64,000 bases of DNA. Source: Pseudomonas migulae (lineage in GTDB: Bacteria > Pseudomonadota > Gammaproteobacteria > Pseudomonadales > Pseudomonadaceae). Location of the stretch: contig NZ_JALJWR010000001.1 of the NCBI RefSeq assembly GCF_024169315.1, positions 5,010,501 through 5,074,500 of the forward strand, in the 5' to 3' direction. Each line of letters opens with the position of its first letter. Position 1 is the stretch's first letter. Below the pieces are notes generated by a model, which saw only the letters and a program-made list of their open reading frames with translations, searched no databases and was not told the origin of the DNA. Below, piece after piece: positions 53,484-63,549 of the stretch. The position numbers and the translations under genes are program-made.

Positions 53484-53526
53484 GTTTTCTGACCCCAAGA
53501 TTCAACATTTGCAACTGGAGTGCTAA

Positions 53527-53865
53527 ATGAGCTTTTTTATCTCGAATGCCATGGCTGACGCTGCTGCACCGGCCGCTGCAGGCCCAATGGGTGGCGGTTT
53601 TGAGTGGATTTTCCTGGTCGGTTTCCTGGTCATCTTCTACCTGATGATCTGGCGTCCACAGGCCAAGCGCGCCAAAGAGCAGAAGAACCTGCTGGGCAGC
53701 CTGCAGAAAGGCGACGAAGTTGTGACCACCGGCGGCATCGCCGGCAAGATCACTAAAGTGGCTGATGATTTCGTGGTTCTGGAAGTTTCCGACACCGTCG
53801 AAATGAAGTTCCAGAAAGGCGCCATTGCCGCCACGCTGCCAAAAGGCACGCTGAAAGCGATCTAA
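53527..53865 (+). CDS. yajC: Sec translocon accessory protein YajC
   Basis: A 112-residue single-span membrane protein. The membrane segment (about 20-42, FEWIFLVGFLVIFYLMIWRPQ) is followed by the family sequence KGDEVVTTGGIAGKITKV. It assists SecDF with protein export. Its gene lies between tgt and secD. Confidence 0.96.
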   Translation: MSFFISNAMADAAAPAAAGPMGGGFEWIFLVGFLVIFYLMIWRPQAKRAKEQKNLLGSLQKGDEVVTTGGIAGKITKVADDFVVLEVSDTVEMKFQKGAIAATLPKGTLKAI

Positions 53866-53888
53866 GTTTCAACTTCTACTCAATCGAC

Positions 53889-53907
53889 GGGGCGCGCAAG
53901 GCGCCCC
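53889..53907 (+). promoter_or_regulatory. Hairpin between yajC and secD
   Basis: GGGGCGC-GCAAG-GCGCCCC, without a U-run. It could slow transcription or protect message ends. Confidence 0.5.
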
Positions 53908-53928
53908 GCGTCATAAGCGGGCGGCGTG

Positions 53929-55797
53929 ATGCTGAACAAATACCCTCTGTGGAAATACATTCTGATCCTGGCGGTGCTGGCGGTCGGTCTGATTTATTCC
54001 GCTCCCAATTTATATCCTGATGACCCGGCCATTCAGGTCAGCGGTGCAAGCACTGCGCTGCAAGTCAATCAGGCTGATCTGGATCGTGTGAGCGCTGCGC
54101 TCAAGGAATCCGGGATCAACGTCAAGGCAGCCACGCTGGCGGCCAATGGCAAGGGTGGTCTGATTCGTCTGACCAAGGCTGAAGACCAGCTGCCGGCCAA
54201 AGACGTCGTGCGCAAGGCATTGGGTGATGACTACGTCGTTGCACTGAACCTGGCACAAACCACTCCGCAGTGGCTGCGCAACCTCGCCGCGCACCCGATG
54301 AAGCTGGGTCTGGACTTGTCCGGTGGTGTGCACTTCCTGCTGGAAGTGGACATGGACAAAGCCCTCGACGCACGCTTGAAAGTGTACGAAGGCGATGTGA
54401 AGAGCCTGTTGCGTAAAGAGAAACTGCGCTATCGCAGCCTGCCGCAACTCAACGGCGCCATTCAGCTGGGTTTCAGTGATGAAGCTTCCCGCGAACAGGC
54501 CCGCACACTGATCCGCAAGAACTTCAACGATTTCGACATTGTTCCGGCCGACCTCAATGGCCAACCGGTACTGCGTCTGGCGATGACCCCGGCCAAGCTG
54601 GCGGAAATCCGCGAATACTCCATCAAGCAGAACTTGACCACGGTACGTAACCGCGTCAACGAGCTGGGTGTTGCCGAACCGATCGTTCAGCGTCAGGGCG
54701 CCAACCGCATCGTGGTTGAGCTGCCGGGCGTGCAGGACACCGCAGAAGCCAAGCGTATCCTCGGCAAGACGGCCAACCTTGAGTTCCGTCTGGCTGCAGA
54801 GCCTGGCGCTTCGAAAGCTACCTCCGAAACCTTCGAGTTCCGTGAAGGCAACCGTCCTCCGGCGCAGATCGAGCGTGGCCTGATCATCACCGGTGACCAG
54901 GTGACTGACGCCAAAGCTGGCTTCGGCGAGCACGGCACGCCAGAAGTGAACATCCGTCTGGATGGCCATGGTGGCGAGCTGATGAGCCGCGCAACGCGCA
55001 GCAACGTCGGTCGCAGCATGGCGGTGATCTTTATCGAGCAACGTCCGGTCACCACTTACACCAAGCAAGTGGTTAACGGCGTCGAGAAAGACGTAGCGGT
55101 TCAAACGTTCAAGGAAGAGAAGAAGATCATCAGCCTGGCGACCATCCAGTCGCCGCTGGGTGCTCAATTCCGCATCACTGGCCTGAACGGTCAGGGCGAG
55201 TCGTCCGAACTGGCGCTGCTGCTGCGTGCCGGTGGTCTGGCTGCACCGATGTACTTCGCTGAAGAGCGCACAATTGGCCCGAGCCTGGGTGCCGACAACA
55301 TCACCAAAGGTATCGATGCATCGCTGTGGGGCATGCTGTTTGTCTCGCTGTTCATCATCGCCATCTACCGCTTCTTCGGCATCATCGCCACCGTCGCTCT
55401 GGCGGTGAACATGGTGTTGCTGCTGGCCCTGATGTCGCTGCTGGGTGCAACGCTGACCCTGCCGGGTATCGCCGGTATCGTGTTGACCATGGGTATGGCG
55501 GTCGACGCCAACGTTCTGATCTTCTCGCGGATTCGTGAAGAGATCGCGGCGGGCATGACCGTACAACGGGCAATCAACGAAGGCTTCGGCCGGGCATTTA
55601 CTGCGATTCTCGACGCCAACCTGACAACACTGTTGGTCGGCGGGATTCTCTTTGCGATGGGCACCGGCCCGGTCAAAGGCTTCGCAGTGACCATGTCCCT
55701 CGGGATCTTTACCTCGATGTTCACGGCCATCATGGTGACCCGCGCGATGGTCAACCTGATCTTCGGCGGTCGTGACTTCAAGAAGTTGTGGATTTAA
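53929..55797 (+). CDS. secD: Protein translocase subunit SecD
   Basis: A 622-residue inner-membrane protein using the proton gradient to finish export. One N-terminal membrane span, a large periplasmic domain (about 30-450) and five C-terminal spans are visible. Signatures are KLGLDLSGGVHFLLEVD, LGKTANLEFRL, PSLGADNI and GMAVDANVLIFSRIREE. The start is ATG at 53929, with a GTG three bases earlier. Confidence 0.97.
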   Translation: MLNKYPLWKYILILAVLAVGLIYSAPNLYPDDPAIQVSGASTALQVNQADLDRVSAALKESGINVKAATLAANGKGGLIRLTKAEDQLPAKDVVRKALGDDYVVALNLAQTTPQWLRNLAAHPMKLGLDLSGGVHFLLEVDMDKALDARLKVYEGDVKSLLRKEKLRYRSLPQLNGAIQLGFSDEASREQARTLIRKNFNDFDIVPADLNGQPVLRLAMTPAKLAEIREYSIKQNLTTVRNRVNELGVAEPIVQRQGANRIVVELPGVQDTAEAKRILGKTANLEFRLAAEPGASKATSETFEFREGNRPPAQIERGLIITGDQVTDAKAGFGEHGTPEVNIRLDGHGGELMSRATRSNVGRSMAVIFIEQRPVTTYTKQVVNGVEKDVAVQTFKEEKKIISLATIQSPLGAQFRITGLNGQGESSELALLLRAGGLAAPMYFAEERTIGPSLGADNITKGIDASLWGMLFVSLFIIAIYRFFGIIATVALAVNMVLLLALMSLLGATLTLPGIAGIVLTMGMAVDANVLIFSRIREEIAAGMTVQRAINEGFGRAFTAILDANLTTLLVGGILFAMGTGPVKGFAVTMSLGIFTSMFTAIMVTRAMVNLIFGGRDFKKLWI

Positions 55798-55806
55798 GGG
55801 GCTGCC

Positions 55807-56721
55807 ATGTTACGTACAATCAACTTCATGGGCGTTCGCAACTTTGCGTTCGGCGTCACATTGTTCCTTACCGTGCTGGCCTTGTTCAGCGTCGCCACCA
55901 AGGGCATGAACTGGGGCCTGGACTTCACCGGCGGTACGCTCATCGAGCTGACCTACGAGCGTCCTGCCGATGTCACCAAGGTGCGTGAGCAACTGGCTAC
56001 TTCGGGTTATCACGAGGCAATCGTGCAGAGCTTCGGTGCGACTACCGATCTGCTGGTGCGCATGCCGGGTGAAGACCCGCAGCTGGGGCATCAAGTGGCC
56101 GAAGCGCTGCTGAAGGTCGGCGGCGACAACCCTGCGACGGTCAAGCGCGTCGAGTTCGTCGGCCCTCAGGTCGGTGAAGAGCTGCGCGACCAGGGCGGCC
56201 TTGGCATGCTGATGGCGCTGGGCGGCATCCTGATCTACCTGGCTTTCCGCTTTCAGTGGAAGTTTGCGGTCGGTGCGATCGTTTCGCTGATCCACGACGT
56301 GATCGTGACCATCGGTATCCTGTCGTTCTTCCAGATCACCTTCGACCTGACGGTATTGGCGGCGGTGCTGGCGATCATCGGTTACTCGCTCAACGACACC
56401 ATCGTGGTATTCGACCGGGTTCGTGAGAACTTCCGGGTACTGCGCAAGGCCAGCCTGATCGAGAACATCAACATCTCGACCACGCAAACCCTGCTGCGGA
56501 CCATGGCGACGTCGATCTCCACCTTGCTGGCGATCGCGGCACTGCTGTTCTTCGGTGGCGACAACCTGTTCGGCTTCTCCATTGCGCTGTTCATCGGCGT
56601 TCTGGCGGGTACGTACTCGTCGATCTACATCGCGAACGTGGTGCTGATCTGGCTGAACCTGAGCAGCGAAGATCTGATTGCTCCGGTGGCCACTGACAAG
56701 GAAGTCGACGACCGTCCATAA
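55807..56721 (+). CDS. secF: Protein translocase subunit SecF
   Basis: A 304-residue partner of SecD with six membrane spans. Motifs are MNWGLDFTGGTLIEL, IGYSLNDTIVVFDRVREN and GTYSSIYIANVV. It follows secD by nine bases. The operon ends at the terminator at 56750. Confidence 0.97.
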   Translation: MLRTINFMGVRNFAFGVTLFLTVLALFSVATKGMNWGLDFTGGTLIELTYERPADVTKVREQLATSGYHEAIVQSFGATTDLLVRMPGEDPQLGHQVAEALLKVGGDNPATVKRVEFVGPQVGEELRDQGGLGMLMALGGILIYLAFRFQWKFAVGAIVSLIHDVIVTIGILSFFQITFDLTVLAAVLAIIGYSLNDTIVVFDRVRENFRVLRKASLIENINISTTQTLLRTMATSISTLLAIAALLFFGGDNLFGFSIALFIGVLAGTYSSIYIANVVLIWLNLSSEDLIAPVATDKEVDDRP

Positions 56722-56749
56722 CGGCCATCGCTTTTCCAGTTGTCAGCCC

Positions 56750-56783
56750 AAAAAGGCGCGAGTTGAACTCGCGCCTTTTTTTG
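56750..56783. terminator. Bidirectional terminator after secF
   Basis: AAAAAGGCGCGAGTT with its complement and TTTTTTT; a GC-rich stem of ten pairs around a small loop. Confidence 0.93.
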
Positions 56784-56841
56784 TGCTCCAAGGCTGGGAG
56801 AAGCGCGGACATGTTCCGCGGGTGATGGTCAGGAGGTTCAT

Positions 56842-57390
56842 GTGAACAAGTCGTTGCTGGTTGGTGCGGTATTGGGTGCTGTCGGTGTGACTGCCGGGGG
56901 TGCTGTTGCCACCTACAGCCTGGTTAAAAGCGGCCCTGAGTATGCGCAAGTGCTAGCCGTTGAACCGGTCAAGACACAAATCAAGACGCCACGTGAAGTG
57001 TGCAAGGATGTAGCAGTAACCCGGCAAGCGCCGGTCAAAGATCAACACCAGATCGCCGGTACGGTGGTCGGTGCACTGGCAGGTGGTCTGCTGGGTAACC
57101 AGATTGGCGGCGGCACCGGCAAGAAAATTGCCACGGTTGCAGGCGCGGTCGGTGGTGGTTACGCGGGTAACAAGGTTCAGGAAGGCATGCAGGAGCGTGA
57201 CACCTACACCACGACTCAAACCCGCTGTAACACTGTGAATGACATCAGCGACAAGGTTGTCGGGTATGACGTTCGTTATTCGCTGGATGGCAAGGAGGGC
57301 AAAGTGCGGATGGATCGCGATCCGGGGAATCAGATTCCTGTGGATAAGGAAGGTAAGTTGATCCTGTCGCAGAATCAGCAGGGTCAATAA
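56842..57390 (+). CDS. Glycine-zipper 2TM-domain protein
   Basis: A 182-residue envelope protein. A short N-terminal signal or anchor (residues 3-30) precedes a periplasmic part with a glycine zipper (about 70-110: GTVVGALAGGLLGNQIGGGTG, KIATVAGAVGGGYAGNKVQE), as in the SlyB/UmoD-like group. The start is GTG at 56842 with AGGAGG ahead. The role is unknown; relatives affect envelope integrity. Confidence 0.85.
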   Translation: MNKSLLVGAVLGAVGVTAGGAVATYSLVKSGPEYAQVLAVEPVKTQIKTPREVCKDVAVTRQAPVKDQHQIAGTVVGALAGGLLGNQIGGGTGKKIATVAGAVGGGYAGNKVQEGMQERDTYTTTQTRCNTVNDISDKVVGYDVRYSLDGKEGKVRMDRDPGNQIPVDKEGKLILSQNQQGQ

Positions 57391-57408
57391 ATCGCTCAGA
57401 TTCAAAAA

Positions 57409-57434
57409 GAAGCACCCTTCGGGGTGCTTTTTTG
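57409..57434 (+). terminator. Terminator after the glycine-zipper gene
   Basis: AAGCACCC-TTCG-GGGTGCTTTTTT. Confidence 0.94.
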
Positions 57435-57466
57435 TGCCCGGAATTCATGCATCACCACAAATCCCC

Positions 57467-57556
57467 TGTGGGAGCGGGCTTGCTCGCGAATGCGGTCTGC
57501 CAGCCTCCATCAATGCTGAATGTGAAACCGCATTCGCGAGCAAGCCCGCTCCCACA
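57467..57556. repeat. Perfect REPIN between two terminators
   Basis: Two identical 29-base REP elements face each other (57467-57495 and 57528-57556). They sit exactly between two GCACCC-TTCG-GGGTGC terminators that are nearly identical to each other. Confidence 0.92.
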
Positions 57557-57594
57557 TTTGGTTTATGGTGTTCTTGAGGTTGAATTCCAGGCAT

Positions 57595-57624
57595 AAAAAA
57601 GCACCCCTTCGGGGTGCTTTTTTG
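57595..57624. terminator. Terminator after suhB (minus strand)
   Basis: AAAAAAGCACCCC-TTCG-GGGTGCTTTTTT works on both strands and ends suhB transcription. Confidence 0.93.
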
Positions 57625-57635
57625 TGGGTGCTCGC

Positions 57636-58454
57636 TTAGCGCTTCAGCGAGGCCGGCAGGTGCGGCTGGATCGCCGTCAGCACTGCTTTGAAGCACTTGG
57701 TGTTACCCGCAACGATGTGGCCTTTCTCAAGGAAATCGTGACCGCCGGTGAAGTCGCTCACCAAACCGCCGGCTTCCTGGATCAGCAGGGCGCCTGCAGC
57801 CATGTCCCACTCGGACAGGCCCGACTCCCAGAATGCATCGAAACGACCGGCCGCTACGTAAGCCAGGTCCAGGCTCGCCGAGCCAGCGCGGCGGATGCCG
57901 GCGGTCTGGCCAACCAGGGCGCGGAACATGCCCAGGTAGTTGTCGAGGTTGTCCATCTGGTCGTCACGGAACGGGAAGCCGGTACCCAGCAGGGCGCCGT
58001 CCAGGCTGGTGCGACCGCTGACGCGCAGGCGACGACCGTTCAGTTGAGCGCCGCGACCACGGCTTGCGGTGAATTCTTCCTGGCGAACCGGGTCCAGAAC
58101 AACAGCGTGTTCCAGGCGACCGCGGTATTTGCAGGCGATGCTGACAGCGAAGTGAGGAATGCCGCGCAGGAAGTTGGTGGTGCCGTCCAGTGGATCGATG
58201 ATCCACAGGTACTCTTCGCCTTCGATCCCGGTGCCGGCGTGCATGCCGGTTTCTTCACCCATGATCGAGTGGTTCGGGTAAGCCTTGCGCAGCGCGTCGA
58301 TGATTTTCTGTTCAGCGGCGCGGTCCACCTCGGATACGTAATCCTTGGCGTCTTTTTCGTCGACCTTGATGGTATCCAGGCGCTCGATGGAGCGGAAGAT
58401 CAATTCACTGGCGCTGCGGGCGGCGCGCAGCGCGATATTCAGCATGGGCTGCAT
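57636..58454 (-). CDS. suhB: Inositol-1-monophosphatase SuhB
   Basis: A 272-residue magnesium-dependent phosphatase. Metal and catalytic motifs are GEETG, WIIDPLDGTTNF and WDMAAGALLIQEAGG. In enterobacteria SuhB also joins the rRNA antitermination complex; in P. aeruginosa it influences virulence genes. It is divergent from trmJ, the usual order in pseudomonads. Confidence 0.96.
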   Translation of the reverse strand: MQPMLNIALRAARSASELIFRSIERLDTIKVDEKDAKDYVSEVDRAAEQKIIDALRKAYPNHSIMGEETGMHAGTGIEGEEYLWIIDPLDGTTNFLRGIPHFAVSIACKYRGRLEHAVVLDPVRQEEFTASRGRGAQLNGRRLRVSGRTSLDGALLGTGFPFRDDQMDNLDNYLGMFRALVGQTAGIRRAGSASLDLAYVAAGRFDAFWESGLSEWDMAAGALLIQEAGGLVSDFTGGHDFLEKGHIVAGNTKCFKAVLTAIQPHLPASLKR

Positions 58455-58600
58455 GGATGTGTCACCTAAGGTTGTTAAAGAAAGCCGGGCATTCTATCAG
58501 AACTTTTCTACAGGTGAAGGTCGGTGTTCGCTTTCATAGCTTAACGGTAGGATGAACTGTAAGATTCGGCTCCCCTTTATTGTGTTCGAGAACGCCTCCC

Positions 58601-59371
58601 GTGCTGCAAAACATTCGTGTCGTCCTGGTCAATACCAGCCACCCCGGCAATATCGGAGGGGCTGCGCGCGCCATGAAGAACATGGGCCTGTCGCGGCTGG
58701 TGCTGGTCGAACCACGGCTGTTCCCGCATCACGAGGCGGATGCCCGTGCCTCCGGCGCCGGGGATATCCTTGAAAACGCGCAAGTCGTCGCCACCTTGGA
58801 AGATGCCTTGGTCGGCTGCAATCTGGTGCTCGGTACCAGCGCCCGTGACCGGCGCATTCCCTGGCCGCTGCTCGATCCTCGCGAATGCGGGACGAAAGTG
58901 GTCGAGGAGGCGGGGCAGGGCGCGGAAATCGCCTTGGTTTTTGGTCGTGAAGATTCCGGCCTGACCAATGAAGAGCTGCAGCGATGTCATTATCACGTGC
59001 ACATCCCATCAGACCCTGAGTTCAGTTCGCTGAACCTTGGGGCAGCGGTGCAGGTGTTGAGCTATGAAGTGCGCATGTCCTGGCTTGCGGCCCAAGGCCA
59101 GCCGAGCAAGGTCGAGAAGGAAGAAGTGGCCTCCGTCAAAAGCGCTGAGCTGGCGACCATGGATGAGTTGGAACGGTTCTATGAGCACCTGGAGCAAACC
59201 CTGGTGGCCATCGAATTCCTCGATCCGGAAAAGCCACGGCACTTGATGGCGCGCCTGCGTCGGTTGTACGGACGAAGCTCGGTCAGCCGGGCGGAAATGA
59301 ATATATTGCGTGGCATCCTCACGGAAACCCAGAAAGCGGCCCGTGGCGAGCTTCTAAAGCGGAAGGATTAA
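58601..59371 (+). CDS. trmJ: tRNA (cytidine/uridine-2'-O-)-methyltransferase TrmJ
   Basis: Methylates the ribose of position 32 in tRNAs. The 257-residue protein has the SPOUT start [21 protein letters not shown] and the SAM-knot motifs [13 protein letters not shown] and [14 protein letters not shown]. The GTG at 58601 gives the family length; a TTG at 58580 would add seven residues. It overlaps or abuts cysE. Confidence 0.94.
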   Translation: MLQNIRVVLVNTSHPGNIGGAARAMKNMGLSRLVLVEPRLFPHHEADARASGAGDILENAQVVATLEDALVGCNLVLGTSARDRRIPWPLLDPRECGTKVVEEAGQGAEIALVFGREDSGLTNEELQRCHYHVHIPSDPEFSSLNLGAAVQVLSYEVRMSWLAAQGQPSKVEKEEVASVKSAELATMDELERFYEHLEQTLVAIEFLDPEKPRHLMARLRRLYGRSSVSRAEMNILRGILTETQKAARGELLKRKD

Positions 59372-59373
59372 TG

Positions 59374-60150
59374 ATGTTCGAGCGTTTGCGTGAAGATATC
59401 CAGAGTGTTTTCCATCGTGACCCGGCGGCGCGTAACGCTTTTGAAGTCCTGACTTGCTATCCGGGCATGCACGCCATCTGGATTCATCGGCTGTCGGCGG
59501 CCCTGTGGCGTGCCGAGCTGAAATGGCTGGCGCGGCTGGTGTCGAACTTCGGTCGCTGGTTGACCGGGATCGAGATTCATCCGGGGGCCAAGGTAGGTCG
59601 TCGTTTCTTTATTGACCATGGCATGGGCATTGTCATTGGTGAAACCGCCGAGATCGGCAACGACGTCACCCTTTATCAAGGTGTGACGCTCGGTGGCACC
59701 AGCTGGAATAAAGGCAAGCGTCACCCAACGCTGGAAGATGGCGTTGTGGTTGGGGCTGGCGCCAAGGTGCTCGGCCCGTTCACTGTCGGCGCGGGAGCCA
59801 AGGTCGGTTCCAATGCCGTAGTGACCAAGGCTGTGCCGGCCGGTGCGACAGTGGTCGGCATTCCGGGGCGGATCATCGTCAAGTCCGATGAAGAGCAGGA
59901 TGCCAAGCGCAAGGCCATGGCTGAGAAGATCGGCTTCGATGCCTACGGCGTCGGCGAAGACATGCCGGACCCGGTGGCGCGTGCCATCAATCAGTTGCTC
60001 GATCATTTGCAGGCGGTTGATGGGCGTCTGGAGGGGATGTGCGGGGCGCTGAAGGACCTGGGCAGTAATTACTGTGCGAAAGATCTGCCTGAGCTGCGCG
60101 AAGAAGACTTTGCGTGTGTGAAGGACAAGGATCAGAGCCAGGCCGGCTAG
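59374..60150 (+). CDS. cysE: Serine O-acetyltransferase
   Basis: Makes O-acetylserine, the carbon skeleton of cysteine, from serine and acetyl-CoA. The 258-residue protein has an N-terminal helical domain and a left-handed beta helix of hexapeptide repeats ([39 protein letters not shown]). The second of two ATGs (59374) has the better AAGGA spacing. It leads toward the isc genes, which need cysteine as sulfur donor. Confidence 0.95.
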   Translation: MFERLREDIQSVFHRDPAARNAFEVLTCYPGMHAIWIHRLSAALWRAELKWLARLVSNFGRWLTGIEIHPGAKVGRRFFIDHGMGIVIGETAEIGNDVTLYQGVTLGGTSWNKGKRHPTLEDGVVVGAGAKVLGPFTVGAGAKVGSNAVVTKAVPAGATVVGIPGRIIVKSDEEQDAKRKAMAEKIGFDAYGVGEDMPDPVARAINQLLDHLQAVDGRLEGMCGALKDLGSNYCAKDLPELREEDFACVKDKDQSQAG

Positions 60151-60163
60151 ACCGCGCTGACCC

Positions 60164-60231
60164 CTTCGCGGGCAAGCCTTGCTCCTACAGGTCAGCGTGA
60201 TCCTTGTAGGAGCGAGGCTTGCCCGCGAAGA
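60164..60231. repeat. REPIN between cysE and iscR
   Basis: Inverted REP elements at 60164-60190 and 60204-60231 (TTCGCGGGCAAGCCTTGCTCCTACA type). Confidence 0.9.
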
Positions 60232-60324
60232 ACGATAACGCGCAATTGCTGGCTGTAACCGGCCAGCCTTTGCTATGATGCGGCCGCTCTTTTGCGGGTA
60301 AACCTGACTAAAGTACTAGGTCTT

Positions 60325-60348
60325 ATAGTTGACTTAAATACTCGGGAA
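60325..60348 (+). promoter_or_regulatory. IscR operator and isc promoter region
   Basis: ATAGTTGACTTAAATACTCGGGAA matches the type 1 IscR site (ATAGTTGACTNNNNTAGTCGGG core) in its left half and most of its right half. It lies 41 bases before iscR, as expected for autorepression by [2Fe-2S]-IscR. A second partial copy (TGACTAAAGTACTAGGTC) is near 60305-60322. Confidence 0.8.
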
Positions 60349-60388
60349 TTGCATACTCGCCCCATTCCGAACTCCGTGGTAATTGTCC

Positions 60389-60880
60389 ATGCGACTGACT
60401 ACAAAAGGCCGATACGCCGTGACCGCCATGCTCGATCTGGCGTTGCACGCGCAGCACGGGCCGGTGTCCCTGGCCGATATCTCCGAGCGCCAAGGCATCT
60501 CCCTGTCCTACCTCGAACAGCTGTTCGCCAAATTGCGCCGCAGCAATCTGGTCTCCAGCGTCCGTGGCCCGGGCGGCGGCTACCAGCTGTCCCGCGACAT
60601 GCAGGGCATCCAGGTCGCCCAGGTGATCGATGCGGTAAACGAATCGGTCGATGCCACCAAGTGCCAGGGCCAGGGCGATTGCCATCAAGGCGACACCTGC
60701 CTGACTCACCACTTGTGGTGCGATCTGAGCCTGCAGATTCACGAATTTCTGAGCGGTATCAGCTTGGCTGATCTTGTCACTCGCCGTGAGGTACAAGAAG
60801 TAGCCCAGCGTCAGGACCAGCGCCGTTGCAACAGCAAGGCGCCGCGCCTGGACAAGATTGAAGCGTCCGCCGTCGAATGA
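60389..60880 (+). CDS. iscR: Iron-sulfur cluster regulator IscR
   Basis: A 163-residue Rrf2-family regulator. The winged helix ([19 protein letters not shown] and [20 protein letters not shown]) is followed by the three cluster cysteines in [13 protein letters not shown]. It represses isc when it holds a [2Fe-2S] cluster. The start at 60389 is preferred to 60383. It is first in the isc operon. Confidence 0.96.
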   Translation: MRLTTKGRYAVTAMLDLALHAQHGPVSLADISERQGISLSYLEQLFAKLRRSNLVSSVRGPGGGYQLSRDMQGIQVAQVIDAVNESVDATKCQGQGDCHQGDTCLTHHLWCDLSLQIHEFLSGISLADLVTRREVQEVAQRQDQRRCNSKAPRLDKIEASAVE

Positions 60881-60930
60881 CAGCCAAAGAGCTAGCGGCA
60901 CGCCAGCCAGCCTGATTTAGGAGATAGTCC

Positions 60931-62145
60931 ATGAAATTGCCGATTTACCTTGATTACTCTGCGACCACCCCGGTTGATCCGCGTGTTGCGCAAAAAATGA
61001 GTGAATGCCTGCTGGTCGACGGAAACTTCGGTAACCCGGCGTCCCGTTCCCACGTGTTCGGCTGGAAAGCTGAAGAGTCCGTCGAAAACGCTCGTCGTCA
61101 GGTCGCTGACCTGGTCAACGCCGACCCGCGTGAAATCGTCTGGACTTCCGGTGCCACCGAGTCCGACAACCTGGCAATCAAGGGTGCGGCGCATTTCTAT
61201 GCGACCAAAGGCAAACACCTGATCACCACCAAGATTGAGCACAAGGCTGTCCTCGACACCATGCGCCAACTGGAGCGTGAAGGTTTCGAAGTCACCTACA
61301 TCGAGCCTCGCACAGACGGCCTGGTCACCCCGGAAATGGTTGAAGCCGCACTGCGCGACGACACCATTCTGGTTTCGATCATGCACGTGAACAACGAAAT
61401 CGGCACCGTCAACGACATCGCCGCCATCGGCGAGCTGACCCGCTCCAAGGGTATCCTGTTCCACGTTGACGCCGCTCAGTCCACTGGCAAGGTCGAGATC
61501 GACCTGCAGAAGCTGAAAGTCGACATGATGTCGTTCTCTGCCCACAAGACCTACGGTCCTAAAGGCATCGGCGCGCTGTACGTCAGCCGTAAGCCGCGTG
61601 TTCGCATCGAAGCGACCATGCACGGCGGCGGTCACGAACGTGGCATGCGTTCCGGCACCCTGGCGACCCACCAGATCGTCGGCATGGGCGAGGCCTTCCG
61701 TGTAGCCAAGGAAGACATGGCTGCCGAGAACGTGCGCATCAAAGCCCTGAGCGACCGTTTCTACAAACAGGTCGAGCATCTGGAAGAGCTGTACGTCAAC
61801 GGCAGCATGACCGCCCGCGTTCCGCACAACCTGAACCTGAGCTTCAACTACGTTGAAGGCGAGTCGCTGATCATGGCACTCAAGGATCTGGCGGTTTCGT
61901 CCGGTTCGGCGTGCACCTCGGCATCGCTTGAGCCTTCGTACGTACTGCGCGCCCTGGGCCGCAACGACGAACTGGCACACAGCTCGATCCGCTTCACCTT
62001 CGGCCGTTTCACCACCGAAGAAGAAATCGACTACGCCGCGCAGAAAGTCTGCGAGGCCGTTACCAAGCTGCGCGCTCTGTCGCCGCTGTGGGACATGTAC
62101 AAAGACGGTGTCGACATTTCGAAAATCGAGTGGGCGGCACACTGA
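60931..62145 (+). CDS. iscS: Cysteine desulfurase IscS
   Basis: Removes sulfur from cysteine for iron-sulfur cluster and tRNA thiolation. The 404-residue PLP enzyme has the Schiff-base lysine in [16 protein letters not shown] and the mobile-loop cysteine in [17 protein letters not shown] lies upstream of the ATG. Confidence 0.97.
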   Translation: MKLPIYLDYSATTPVDPRVAQKMSECLLVDGNFGNPASRSHVFGWKAEESVENARRQVADLVNADPREIVWTSGATESDNLAIKGAAHFYATKGKHLITTKIEHKAVLDTMRQLEREGFEVTYIEPRTDGLVTPEMVEAALRDDTILVSIMHVNNEIGTVNDIAAIGELTRSKGILFHVDAAQSTGKVEIDLQKLKVDMMSFSAHKTYGPKGIGALYVSRKPRVRIEATMHGGGHERGMRSGTLATHQIVGMGEAFRVAKEDMAAENVRIKALSDRFYKQVEHLEELYVNGSMTARVPHNLNLSFNYVEGESLIMALKDLAVSSGSACTSASLEPSYVLRALGRNDELAHSSIRFTFGRFTTEEEIDYAAQKVCEAVTKLRALSPLWDMYKDGVDISKIEWAAH

Positions 62146-62230
62146 TTTCAAGTCGCCGCAAACCGGCCCTGTCGAACCCAGGTTCCCAGGGCTTCAAGAG
62201 CGACTCTCTGATGAGTGAGGATTAAGAATC

Positions 62231-62617
62231 ATGGCTTACAGCGAAAAGGTCATCGACCACTACGAAAACCCGCGTAACGTCGGCAAGATGGACGCCGAAG
62301 ACCCGGATGTCGGCACTGGCATGGTCGGCGCCCCGGCGTGCGGCGACGTCATGCGCCTGCAGATCAAGGTCAACGAGCAAGGCATCATCGAAGACGCCAA
62401 GTTCAAGACCTACGGTTGCGGTTCGGCTATCGCCTCCAGCTCCCTGGCGACCGAGTGGATGAAAGGCAAGACTCTGGATGAAGCAGAGACCATCAAGAAC
62501 ACTCAACTGGCCGAAGAACTGGCCCTGCCGCCAGTGAAAATTCACTGCTCCGTACTCGCTGAAGACGCTATCAAAGCGGCCGTTCGCGACTACAAGCAGA
62601 AGAAAGGCTTGATCTGA
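62231..62617 (+). CDS. iscU: Iron-sulfur scaffold IscU
   Basis: The 128-residue scaffold on which clusters are built. The three ligand cysteines are in PACGDVMRLQ, YGCGSAIASS and IHCSVLAEDA, and the HscA-binding LPPVK motif is present. The standard operon position after iscS confirms it. Confidence 0.97.
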   Translation: MAYSEKVIDHYENPRNVGKMDAEDPDVGTGMVGAPACGDVMRLQIKVNEQGIIEDAKFKTYGCGSAIASSSLATEWMKGKTLDEAETIKNTQLAEELALPPVKIHCSVLAEDAIKAAVRDYKQKKGLI

Positions 62618-62644
62618 TTTTTGGCGACGAGTAAGGAGTCACCG

Positions 62645-62968
62645 ATGGCTATCAGCATGACAGAAGCGGCTGCTCAACACGTGCGACGCTCCCTCAACGG
62701 GCGCGGCAAAGGTGAAGGGATTCGTCTGGGTGTTCGCACCACGGGCTGTTCCGGCCTTGCCTATGTGCTGGAGTTTGTCGACGAGGTGGTTGCAGAGGAT
62801 CAGGTGTTCGAAAGTCACGGCGAAAAAGTGATCATCGACCCGAAGAGCCTGGCCTACCTGGACGGCACCGAGCTCGATTTCGTCAAGGAAGGGTTGAACG
62901 AAGGCTTCAAGTTCAACAACCCCAACGTACGCGGTGAATGTGGCTGCGGCGAAAGCTTCAATATCTGA
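62645..62968 (+). CDS. iscA: A-type iron-sulfur carrier IscA
   Basis: A 107-residue carrier with the three conserved cysteines in [13 protein letters not shown] and [10 protein letters not shown]. The ATG at 62645 follows AAGGAG; the longer frame to 62621 is not needed. Confidence 0.96.
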   Translation: MAISMTEAAAQHVRRSLNGRGKGEGIRLGVRTTGCSGLAYVLEFVDEVVAEDQVFESHGEKVIIDPKSLAYLDGTELDFVKEGLNEGFKFNNPNVRGECGCGESFNI

Positions 62969-62976
62969 GGCTTCTT

Positions 62977-63498
62977 GTGGGTACTCCTTGTCATTTCGCT
63001 TTATTCGAGCTGCAACCGAGTTTCAATCTGGACCTCGACCAGCTGGCTACGCGCTACCGTGAGTTGGCGCGCAGTGTTCATCCGGACCGTTTTGCGGACG
63101 CTTCCGAGCGTGAGCAACGGCTGGCGCTAGAGCAATCCGCGAGCCTCAACGAGGCCTACCAGACGCTCAAAAGTCCCCCGAAGCGCGCGCGTTACCTGCT
63201 CGCTTTGAATGGTGGCGAGCTGCCGCTGGAGGTCACGGTGCATGATCCGGCGTTTCTTCTGCAGCAGATGGAGTTGCGTGAAGAGCTCGAAGACCTGCAA
63301 GACAGCGCCGACATGGCCGGTATTGCAGCGTTCAAGCGCCGACTGAAAACCGCTCAGGATGAACTGAACCAAAGCTTCGCAGCCTGTTGGAATGACGCAG
63401 CGCAACGTGAGCAGGCCGAGCGCCTGATGCGGCGCATGCAGTTCCTCGACAAGCTCACCTACGAAGTGCGCCAGTTAGAAGAGCGCCTCGACGATTAA
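62977..63498 (+). CDS. hscB: J-type co-chaperone HscB
   Basis: A 173-residue co-chaperone that brings IscU to HscA. The J-domain motif is HPDRF in [12 protein letters not shown]; the C-terminal three-helix bundle binds IscU. The start is GTG at 62977 with GAGG before it. Confidence 0.95.
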   Translation: MGTPCHFALFELQPSFNLDLDQLATRYRELARSVHPDRFADASEREQRLALEQSASLNEAYQTLKSPPKRARYLLALNGGELPLEVTVHDPAFLLQQMELREELEDLQDSADMAGIAAFKRRLKTAQDELNQSFAACWNDAAQREQAERLMRRMQFLDKLTYEVRQLEERLDD

Positions 63499-63549
63499 CC
63501 CAGTGCCGCTCCGGTCGCACGCCTGATATACAGATAAGTCCTGATCACG

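Noticed and set aside
54010..55566. 518-residue minus-strand frame
   Set aside because: Antisense to secD; no ribosome site or family motif.
60892..62151. 419-residue minus-strand frame
   Set aside because: Antisense to iscS; repetitive Val/Phe/Gly shadow.
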